Positions 1 through 6,422 of a DNA stretch of 7,217 bases are shown piece after piece. A model generated the notes under the pieces. That model ran no database searches and was not told where the DNA came from. It worked only from the letters and a program-made list of their open reading frames with translations. Made by a program: the position numbers and the translations under genes. The stretch is from Sulfurimonas sp. Lineage in GTDB: Bacteria > Campylobacterota > Campylobacteria > Campylobacterales > Sulfurimonadaceae. Numbering within the stretch: the first letter of the stretch is position 1; each line of letters starts with the position of its first letter. The stretch lies in contig JALUZQ010000192.1 of assembly GCA_027011725.1 (NCBI GenBank), positions 1 to 7,217 on the forward strand. The letters run 5' to 3'.

Positions 1-565
1 CCACAACATGAGAAGTTTTGCGTAACAGATCCGTATCTTTTCCAAAAAGATTTACCTGTACCGTAGCATAGGTAGGAGGGCCTGAAGGCATCTCTACAAA
101 CTTAATACTTGTACCACTGTAAAGCTTTTCACATCTGCCTTGCACAATCGGTCTAAGTCTGTGAACCATTAAAAATGAAGGCTCTTCTCTCTCATGCTTG
201 TCTGTAAGGTTTATCACCATCTCTGCTTGATTTTTTAATGCTTTGAACTCACTCCCTTTAACAAGACCGGCATAGTCAAGCGGAGCACCCTGTCCCACGA
301 ACATCTCCATATTTTTAATCTCTGGCTCTTCTTTAAGAATATCACTGACACACTCTAAGACATCTTTTGTTTGCTGTACTGTTGAATTTGTTGCGGTATC
401 GACATAGATGCTAAAAGTATTTGCACTTTTTCCCGGAAGCATTTTTGCCCGTACTATCTTTGTAGGTATCATAGCAATGGCTATAATCAACGAAAAAAGC
501 ACTATCAGTCCGACCATTCTTTGCTTGCGTTTGGAACTTACTATTTTATAAATAAAATCTTTCAT
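1..565 (-). CDS. RND efflux permease, C-terminal half (separate gene, 3' end outside window)
   Basis: Reading leftward from the ATG at 565-563, 188 codons are open to the window edge. The protein begins MKDFIYKIVSSKRKQRM, then a hydrophobic helix (about residues 17-35) matching TM7 of RND pumps. A periplasmic stretch follows with the family-like KMLPGKSANTFSIYVDT segment that opens the second porter lobe, then EMPSGPPTYATVQVNLFG, a conserved-looking piece of that lobe. It is therefore the second half of the proton-driven inner-membrane permease whose first half is the gene immediately upstream. The start lies 2 nt after that gene's stop, in a different frame. A Shine-Dalgarno-like AAGGAAG (581-575) sits 9 nt before the ATG, inside the upstream coding sequence, so translational coupling is likely. 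TM8-TM12, including the Lys/Arg proton-relay residues, would lie beyond position 1. Substrate unknown. Confidence 0.9.
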   Translation of the reverse strand, partial: MKDFIYKIVSSKRKQRMVGLIVLFSLIIAIAMIPTKIVRAKMLPGKSANTFSIYVDTATNSTVQQTKDVLECVSDILKEEPEIKNMEMFVGQGAPLDYAGLVKGSEFKALKNQAEMVINLTDKHEREEPSFLMVHRLRPIVQGRCEKLYSGTSIKFVEMPSGPPTYATVQVNLFGKDTDLLRKTSHVV

Positions 566-567
566 AA

Positions 568-2142
568 TTAGTGACTTCCTTTTGCACGTTTAATGATTTT
601 TTTTGCTAAGTATGGAGCAAAGACATAAGCAACAAAGAGTGAAACAGCTAGGGCTACAGGAACATTAAGTGGTATGGGAAGCATAAATTGTCCCATCATC
701 CCTCCAACAAAAGCCATAGGGATCATTGTCAGCATAATAGCGATGGTGGCAATATTTGTCGAAGGTCCTATCTCATCTGTTGCTTCTATGATAATCTGGT
801 CAAAATCCTGCTCTGCTGTCTCTTTTAAGTGCATTCGCCTATGAATGTTTTCAATGACAATAATGGCATCATCGACAATGAGTCCCAAAGAGAGTAAAAA
901 GGCAAAGAGTGTGATTCTGTTGACTGTCTGATCCGTCATAAACGCAATAAAAAGCGTGGCAGCAAGTATCATCGGAACAGCAATGGTTACAACCAAAGAC
1001 TCCCTCCACCCAAGTGCTGGGATGAGAATGAGAGATATGATCGCAATGGTGAGGACAAGATGGTGTACAAGTTCATTTACTGCTTCATTTGCTCTATGTC
1101 CGTAGTTTCTCGTAACAATGTATCCCAGTCCCATTTTATCAAGCGTTTCATCATACTCTTTGAGCATATCAAGTGTTTTTTCAGCCAAAGTAACGGCATT
1201 ACTTCCTTTGAGCTTTGAGACAGTCAAGGTCACTTGATCTTTCGTTTTACTAAAAGGTTCCCCATCAGCCTTATATGATATGAGCGCCTCTTTATAGTTT
1301 TGAATATCATAGTAGTACTCTACTTGTGCAATATTCTTCAAATAGACCAAAGAACCCCTGTATTTTGCAATAACAAGACCTTCTAGATCATCTATGGAGC
1401 TAATGGCATTTTTTACACCAAACACAACCAGCTTTTTCTTTTTTGTTGGCAGATCGATCTCTGGAGCATTTTTCGCTATGGCCTGAATGGACTGGACTAC
1501 CTGTCCTATAGAGATATGATAAGCAGAGAGTTTATCAAGATCAAGTAAAACATTAAACTGAGGGCGCTTTGCACCTTTGAGAGTTGTTTTTGATATATCC
1601 TGAATAGCATTGATATCTTGCTGTATCTCTTTTATTTTTTTGTAAAGTTTTATATGGTCTATTCCTAACTCTTTTTTCTTGTAAAACGCAATAGTAACAA
1701 TAGGGACATCAATATCAATATCAAAAGGCTTGACGATCGGATTCATTGCTCCACCGGGAAGAGCATCCATATTTTGCATAACCTTATCATAGAGTTTTAG
1801 GTTTGAGCTTTCTCTATCCTCCCCTATTTTGTACTGAATATTAAGCATACCCACATTGTGCATGGCAGTCGAGTAGACATCTTTTATCCCTTTTATTTCA
1901 CTTATACGCCGTTCAAGGGGTTTTAAGATGGCATTATCTATTTCATCAGGGGAAGCTCCCGGCATCGGTACTATTATGGAACCGCCACTTACTGCGATTT
2001 GAGGGTCTTCCTCTCTTGGCATGATTTCAAGTGATACATAGCCAAGTACCAAAATGGAAATTGCCAAAATGGGTGTCAAAGGATTTTTCAAAAATAGTTT
2101 TGAAAGGTAACCTGCAATATTTTTTATTTTTACATCCCTCAT
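568..2142 (-). CDS. RND efflux permease, N-terminal half (AcrB/HAE-1-like)
   Basis: A 524-residue protein covering the first half of an AcrB-type permease, which normally has about 1,000-1,070 residues in one chain. Numbered from the chosen start, TM1 is at about 23-41 and ends in the family-typical LEIMPREEDPQI. The first porter lobe (about 42-355) includes MPGASPDEIDNAILKPLE. TM2-TM6 fall near 358-376, 382-402, 409-434, 460-485 and 493-513. The TM4 segment GLIVDDAIIVIENI keeps the paired aspartates (424-425) equivalent to AcrB D407/D408, so this half looks capable of proton translocation. It stops just after TM6. I chose Met at 2142 over an in-frame ATG at 2178, because AAAGGGAG (2158-2151) lies 8 nt before it and the 2178 ATG has no such site. 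No membrane-fusion-protein gene lies upstream; one could lie beyond the left edge. The transported substrate cannot be told from sequence. Confidence 0.93.
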   Translation of the reverse strand: MRDVKIKNIAGYLSKLFLKNPLTPILAISILVLGYVSLEIMPREEDPQIAVSGGSIIVPMPGASPDEIDNAILKPLERRISEIKGIKDVYSTAMHNVGMLNIQYKIGEDRESSNLKLYDKVMQNMDALPGGAMNPIVKPFDIDIDVPIVTIAFYKKKELGIDHIKLYKKIKEIQQDINAIQDISKTTLKGAKRPQFNVLLDLDKLSAYHISIGQVVQSIQAIAKNAPEIDLPTKKKKLVVFGVKNAISSIDDLEGLVIAKYRGSLVYLKNIAQVEYYYDIQNYKEALISYKADGEPFSKTKDQVTLTVSKLKGSNAVTLAEKTLDMLKEYDETLDKMGLGYIVTRNYGHRANEAVNELVHHLVLTIAIISLILIPALGWRESLVVTIAVPMILAATLFIAFMTDQTVNRITLFAFLLSLGLIVDDAIIVIENIHRRMHLKETAEQDFDQIIIEATDEIGPSTNIATIAIMLTMIPMAFVGGMMGQFMLPIPLNVPVALAVSLFVAYVFAPYLAKKIIKRAKGSH

Positions 2143-2150
2143 ATGCTCCA

Positions 2151-2158
2151 CTCCCTTT
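2151..2158 (-). promoter_or_regulatory. Ribosome binding site deciding the RND N-half start
   Basis: On the minus strand AAAGGGAG lies 8 nt upstream of the ATG at 2142-2140. The alternative in-frame ATG at 2178 has only AT-rich sequence before it and overlaps a candidate -10 box, so initiation at 2142 is preferred. Confidence 0.7.
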
Positions 2159-2161
2159 CCT

Positions 2162-2184
2162 CTTATATATAAGTTCATTTTATA
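2162..2184 (-). promoter_or_regulatory. Candidate promoter -10 and palindromic operator of the RND genes
   Basis: On the minus strand TATAAAAT (2184-2177) resembles a -10 element and would place the transcript start near 2171, about 28 nt before the chosen start codon. The 12-bp perfect palindrome CTTATATATAAG (2162-2173) would straddle that start point, where a dimeric repressor could block transcription. No good -35 hexamer is seen. Campylobacterota housekeeping promoters commonly lack one. The promoter and operator roles are inference, and the AT-richness makes chance matches likely. Confidence 0.3.
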
Positions 2185-2233
2185 TGAAAATCTATAAATT
2201 TACATATAATTCTTTTTCTTATCTGAATATATC

Positions 2234-2252
2234 TATAATTATTTACTATAAT
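2234..2252 (+). promoter_or_regulatory. Candidate promoter(s) of the MORN-repeat gene
   Basis: Two perfect TATAAT hexamers lie at 2234-2239 and 2247-2252, with a third at 2205-2210, all on the plus strand about 105-150 nt upstream of the start codon. No convincing -35 element is present. In this AT-rich spacer a chance TATAAT is not rare, so which of them works, if any, is unknown. Confidence 0.35.
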
Positions 2253-2357
2253 ACACAAATAACAGGAAAATAATAAAAATTAATAGACATATAACATACT
2301 TCTTGTATGAATGTTGCTATGCTTAGTGAGATACTTAAAAGTTCAAAGGAGATATCT

Positions 2358-2930
2358 ATGAAAAAAATAGTTCTTATTTTACTATTGCTTGGCACTTTTG
2401 TGTTTGGCTTGAATGCAAAAAACATTGACGCTTCTATGCTTATAAAAAAAGAGAACCTCGTCTATGAAAAAAATTCAGATGAACCATTTACAGGCAATGC
2501 CTACTATTTTTTTAAAAATGGCAAAACAAAGAAAATAGTTCCCTACTATCAGGGGAAAATTGACGGGCGTCTTACTGAATGGAGAGCTGATAGAAGTGTC
2601 AAGACTATTGCTTACTTTAGAAAGGGAAAACAAGATGGTGAATACATCGCAAAATACGCGAATGGAAAAAAAGCAATAGTCGCCTACTTTCACAATGGAA
2701 AACAAGATGGTGAAGTCGCAACATGGTACAAAAATGGACGTAAAAAATCATCTGCTTATTATAAAAATGATATTCAAGACGGTGAAGCAAAAACCTGGTA
2801 CTCAAATGGGCAGTTAAAGACTTCTGCATACTACAAAAATGGCAAAAGAGATGGAATTTACAAAATGTGGGATAAAAATGGAAAACTTGTCAAAAAAGAG
2901 CTCTACTCTCAAGGGGTAGCACTCAACTAA
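2358..2930 (+). CDS. Exported YwqK/MORN-like repeat protein
   Basis: A 190-residue protein. Residues 1-20 (MKKIVLILLLLGTFVFGLNA) form a signal peptide with likely cleavage after Ala20, so the mature protein should be periplasmic or surface-exposed. After a linker (about 21-46) containing the YEKNSDEPFTG half-unit usual at the start of such proteins, six tandem repeats of exactly 24 residues fill residues 47-190. The pattern is roughly E-x(3)-WY-x-NG-x(5)-AYYxNGKxDG. This is the MORN-variant family often labelled YwqK-like; the database word 'antitoxin' there is not evidence of toxin-antitoxin function. I chose this start because AAAGGAG (2345-2351) sits 6 nt upstream. An in-frame ATG at 2307 would bury the signal peptide behind 17 residues. 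The gene stands alone, divergent from the RND genes and convergent with the AMIN-domain gene. Its partner or ligand is unknown. Confidence 0.86.
   Translation: MKKIVLILLLLGTFVFGLNAKNIDASMLIKKENLVYEKNSDEPFTGNAYYFFKNGKTKKIVPYYQGKIDGRLTEWRADRSVKTIAYFRKGKQDGEYIAKYANGKKAIVAYFHNGKQDGEVATWYKNGRKKSSAYYKNDIQDGEAKTWYSNGQLKTSAYYKNGKRDGIYKMWDKNGKLVKKELYSQGVALN
2496..2927 (+). repeat. Six in-frame 72-bp tandem repeats
   Basis: The coding sequence from residue 47 to residue 190 divides into six units of 72 bp with no indels; boundaries fall after each DG, at 2568, 2640, 2712, 2784 and 2856. Most units have diverged at DNA level, but GGAAAACAAGATGGTGAA occurs identically at 2625-2642 and 2697-2714, exactly 72 bp apart. 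That fits growth by unit duplication. The last unit is the most divergent and ends in GVALN instead of DG. Confidence 0.85.
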
Positions 2931-2937
2931 TCTTTTC

Positions 2938-3576
2938 CTAGTGCAGCACTATCAAATAGCCCTCAGCAGTTTTTTTGATAGTGTACCTATATGTTCCATC
3001 AAGTGTAATAACTACTCTGTAGTAGCCTTTATGTGTACCGACAACAATCTTTTTAAATACATTTGCAGCCTTTGCCTTTTTCACATAACTTCGAAGATCT
3101 GTCTCTCTTTGAAAATCACATACAATACGATGTGGTTTCACAAGTAAAAATGAACGTAGCAATTTATCTTTTGTTTGAATCTTCATCATTTTAGCATTTG
3201 TATAAAAAGTGATGAAACCTAAAGAAGCAAACTTTGTAAACTGCACATTTTTTTTAGACTTCTTTGGCTGCGTTTGTGCTTCATTACATGAGAGGTCATA
3301 ATTTTGTGAAATAAAAATTGGCAAATGCCAATCTACACTATTTTGTAGCTCAATACTCTTTTTTGCAACTGAGCCGTCTAGATTTTTGTATGTTACCGTT
3401 ACACTCTGTATTTCGCGTGCAGTTGAGGGGAGTGTCAGTGTCGCTCGTTTGAGCATAGGCGCTTTTTTAAGCTGTTGTCCTGAGAGAGGTATGTCTAGTT
3501 CCGAATCTATTGGAAAAAAAGGATTTTCTCGTGCAAAGAGAGAAAGAGAAAAGAGTAACAAACAAATTTTAATCAT
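2938..3576 (-). CDS. AMIN-domain exported protein
   Basis: A 212-residue protein with a short signal peptide (MIKICLLLFSLSLFA, likely cleavage after Ala15), so it is periplasmic. Residues 16-105 are low in recognisable motifs and end in a Lys-rich linker (QPKKSKKN). Residues about 113-212 have the alternating beta-strand pattern of an AMIN domain: FTKFASLGFITFYTN, then a HRIVCDF strand, then KIVVGTHKGYYRVVITLD and a terminal GYLIVLH. AMIN domains help localise periplasmic proteins to envelope sites or peptidoglycan; the ligand here is not known. It is the last gene of the recA cluster, 17 bp after the FtsB-like gene, with only a weak TAGG ribosome-binding motif. The position matches, from memory, C. 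jejuni Cj1670c (CgpA, a glycoprotein). However, no bacterial N-glycosylation sequon (D/E-x-N-x-S/T) is visible here. The mature protein keeps two cysteines (97 and 153). Confidence 0.8.
   Translation of the reverse strand: MIKICLLLFSLSLFARENPFFPIDSELDIPLSGQQLKKAPMLKRATLTLPSTAREIQSVTVTYKNLDGSVAKKSIELQNSVDWHLPIFISQNYDLSCNEAQTQPKKSKKNVQFTKFASLGFITFYTNAKMMKIQTKDKLLRSFLLVKPHRIVCDFQRETDLRSYVKKAKAANVFKKIVVGTHKGYYRVVITLDGTYRYTIKKTAEGYLIVLH
2947..2983. repeat. 10-bp inverted repeat at the convergent 3' ends
   Basis: CACTATCAAA (2947-2956) and TTTGATAGTG (2974-2983) are perfect reverse complements around a 17-nt loop. The structure lies inside the last codons of the AMIN-domain gene and just past the stop of the converging MORN gene. 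Neither strand has a U-tract after the stem, so it is not a canonical intrinsic terminator. A role in ending or stabilising either transcript is possible but unproven. Confidence 0.5.
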
Positions 3577-3593
3577 ATTTAAAAGCCTATTTT

Positions 3594-3872
3594 TTATTGT
3601 GCAGAAATCTCTTTGAGTTCAAAATACTCTCGTTGTAACTCGGCATTTTCACTTTTTAGATGCTTGATCTCTCCATGCAAATAATTTTCATAATCCTCAA
3701 GACCTAGAAGTACTTCCACAGAATTCGTTCCATAAAGCAATACCCCAAGATAGATACCAAACGCAACAATAAGGAAAAAGAGGAAAAAGAACTTCCCCCA
3801 CGATAAGCCTAGATACTTCTGAGTTATCCCCTCAGATGTATCTATCTCCTCATACAGCTCATCTTTTTGCAT
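3594..3872 (-). CDS. Small FtsB/DivIC-like septum formation initiator
   Basis: A 92-residue single-pass membrane protein. Residues 1-25 form an acidic cytoplasmic tail, 26-47 one transmembrane helix (GKFFFLFFLIVAFGIYLGVLLY), and about 56-90 a periplasmic coiled coil. Leucines recur every seven residues at 58, 65, 72, 79 and 86. Asn76 occupies a core position, as is common in parallel two-stranded coils. This bitopic layout, size and heptad pattern fit the FtsB/DivIC family, which links FtsL and FtsQ/DivIB in the cell-division complex. The assignment rests on architecture rather than conserved residues, so another small coiled-coil membrane protein cannot be excluded. It begins 8 nt after the eno stop codon, and its AAGG ribosome-binding motif overlaps that stop. 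It would therefore be translated from the eno message. From memory, a small membrane protein sits at the same place in C. jejuni and H. pylori. Confidence 0.68.
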   Translation of the reverse strand: MQKDELYEEIDTSEGITQKYLGLSWGKFFFLFFLIVAFGIYLGVLLYGTNSVEVLLGLEDYENYLHGEIKHLKSENAELQREYFELKEISAQ

Positions 3873-3880
3873 CTTCTGCC

Positions 3881-5149
<1,269 letters not shown>

Positions 5150-5157
5150 TTATTTCC

Positions 5158-5187
5158 TCTTTGATTATTTTATTTCAGTATCAAAGA
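5158..5187 (-). promoter_or_regulatory. Small hairpin between recA and eno, overlapping the eno ribosome binding site
   Basis: In the transcript, TCTTTGAT begins immediately after the recA stop codon and pairs perfectly with ATCAAAGA across a 14-nt AT-rich loop. The last three bases of the 3' arm (AGA) are the start of the AGAGGA Shine-Dalgarno of eno, so folding would partly hide it. There is no U-tract, so it is not a standard terminator. The stem has only two G-C pairs and is weak. Confidence 0.4.
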
Positions 5188-6225
5188 CTAGACATCAGCC
5201 TCTGATATTTCTGAAGTATCCATGGTCATAAGAGAGCTCATTCCCATTGCTACTTTTATTTTTTCCTCGATCTCGGCTGCGAGTTCCGGCTCATCTTTGA
5301 ACTTCGCCTTCACATTTTCACGGCCTTGCCCGAGTTTAGTCTCACCATAAGAGAACCAAGCGCCACTTTTGTCAACAATATCCAACTTGACACCGTAGTC
5401 AACAAGTTCACCCTCTTTGGAGATTCCTTCTCCGAACATTATATCAAATTCTGCCTGACGAAATGGAGGGGCTACCTTATTTTTTATAACTTTTGCTTTT
5501 ACTCTGTTACCGATTTGGCTCTCACCCTGCTTCAAAGAGGCAATACGACGTACATCAATACGCACTGATGCATAAAATTTTAATGCGTTACCACCTGTTG
5601 TAGTCTCAGGAGAACCATAGCCCATCATTCCGATTTTCATACGAATTTGGTTTATAAAAATAACCGTACAGTTCATTTTACTCAAAACACCCGTGAGTTT
5701 ACGAAGCGCTTTAGACATCAAACGAGCTTGAACACCAACCTGCTGGTCATTCATCTCACCCTCAAGTTCTACTTTAGGTGTAAGTGCTGCAACTGAGTCA
5801 ACAACGATAAGATCTACAGCACCACTGCGCGCAATCGTCTCAACAATGTCGAGTGCCTGCTCACCGTAGTCAGGCTGAGAGACTAAAAGGTTATCAATAT
5901 CAACCCCCAAGTTCTTTGCATAGACAACATCAAGGGCATGTTCTGCATCAATAAATGCACACACTCCACCATTCTTTTGGCACTCTGCAGTGATTTGCAG
6001 CGCTAAAGTTGTCTTACCAGAACTCTCCGGACCATAAATCTCTACCACACGACCTTGAGGGACACCGCCAATACCAAGCGCCAAATCAAGTCCAAGAGAA
6101 CCAGTACTTATTGACTGAATTGGTACTATATCTTTATCTCCAAGGCGCATCAATGCACCTTTACCAAAGGCCTTGTCTATCTGCTTCATTGCCAGATCTA
6201 ATGATTTTTGTTTATTTGCATCCAT
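5188..6225 (-). CDS. recA: RecA recombinase
   Basis: A 345-residue protein of normal RecA length. It polymerises on single-stranded DNA with ATP to drive homology search and strand exchange in recombination and repair. The N-terminal polymerisation helix is followed by Walker [10 protein letters not shown] (65-73), catalytic Glu95, Walker B LIVVDS (139-144), DNA-binding loop L1 (about 156-165, [10 protein letters not shown]), and loop L2 running from [21 protein letters not shown] (about 192-212). L2 is one residue longer than in E. coli (GMMGYGSPE against GVMFGNPE), a form I associate with Campylobacterota. The C-terminal domain ends in the usual acidic tail (SEISEADV). The start has a GA-rich AAGAGAG (6238-6232) 6 nt upstream. 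It heads the cluster with eno and two envelope genes. No LexA-type box is visible upstream, which agrees with this phylum generally lacking a classical SOS response. Confidence 0.99.
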   Translation of the reverse strand: MDANKQKSLDLAMKQIDKAFGKGALMRLGDKDIVPIQSISTGSLGLDLALGIGGVPQGRVVEIYGPESSGKTTLALQITAECQKNGGVCAFIDAEHALDVVYAKNLGVDIDNLLVSQPDYGEQALDIVETIARSGAVDLIVVDSVAALTPKVELEGEMNDQQVGVQARLMSKALRKLTGVLSKMNCTVIFINQIRMKIGMMGYGSPETTTGGNALKFYASVRIDVRRIASLKQGESQIGNRVKAKVIKNKVAPPFRQAEFDIMFGEGISKEGELVDYGVKLDIVDKSGAWFSYGETKLGQGRENVKAKFKDEPELAAEIEEKIKVAMGMSSLMTMDTSEISEADV

Positions 6226-6256
6226 TGTGGACTCTCTTATTCTGAAATTTGGACTA

Positions 6257-6297
6257 ATTGTAGAGTAAAAAATTCAATCAGTTAAAAAATATGTCAA
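6257..6297 (-). promoter_or_regulatory. Candidate recA promoter elements
   Basis: On the minus strand a consensus TTGACA occurs at 6297-6292 and a near-consensus -10, TACAAT, at 6262-6257, about 32 nt before the recA start codon. The gap between them is 29 nt, too long for one sigma-70 promoter. TACAAT may act alone with upstream T-rich tracts, as Campylobacterota promoters often do, and TTGACA may be fortuitous. The alternating T-tracts at 6266-6290 fit that style. Confidence 0.33.
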
Positions 6298-6407
6298 TTT
6301 GCCATATTTAAAATCAGACTTTTTTACACTAATGAAAAATCAAAGAAATTTTACCTAAATAAGATTAAAATGACTCAATATCAACAAACTTCTTTTTATC
6401 TATATTT

Positions 6408-6416
6408 TGCTAAAAT
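6408..6416 (+). promoter_or_regulatory. Extended -10 promoter of mqnD, possibly giving a leaderless mRNA
   Basis: TGCTAAAAT is an extended -10 (TGn plus TAAAAT) ending only 6 nt before the mqnD ATG at 6423. Transcription from it would begin at about 6422-6424, on or beside the start codon. There is no Shine-Dalgarno motif before this ATG, which fits a leaderless transcript. The start point is inferred from typical spacing. Confidence 0.42.
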
Positions 6417-6422
6417 AAAAGT

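Noticed and set aside
2143..2178. Longer RND N-half starting at ATG 2178
   Set aside because: There is no ribosome binding site and the ATG overlaps a candidate -10 element. The extra 12 residues resemble no RND N terminus. The ATG at 2142 has a proper AAAGGGAG.
2031..2273. 80-codon plus-strand open frame over the start of the RND gene
   Set aside because: It is antisense to the well-supported RND N-half, matches no family I know, and has no ribosome binding site. It is a shadow frame extended into AT-rich spacer.
2307..2357. Longer version of the MORN protein starting at ATG 2307
   Set aside because: It lacks a ribosome binding site and would place 17 polar residues ahead of a classic signal peptide. 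The ATG at 2358 has AAAGGAG 6 nt upstream.
2475..2829. Two minus-strand open frames of 70 and 76 codons inside the MORN gene
   Set aside because: They are antisense to a gene with clear protein repeats and signal peptide. Their own sequences look like low-complexity by-products of the repeat codons.
2358..2930. Antitoxin of a toxin-antitoxin pair
   Set aside because: That label attaches to YwqK-like repeats in databases. Here the protein is exported and no small toxin gene is adjacent.
2947..2983. Intrinsic terminator for the MORN gene or the recA cluster
   Set aside because: The stem is perfect, but neither strand has a U-run after it and the loop is 17 nt. I kept it only as an inverted repeat.
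2938..3576. N-glycosylated protein like C. jejuni CgpA
   Set aside because: The position and AMIN domain agree with CgpA, but I see no D/E-x-N-x-S/T sequon, so glycosylation is not claimed.
5326..6245. Plus-strand open frames of about 80 codons opposite recA
   Set aside because: They are antisense to a fully conserved RecA and have no recognisable product.
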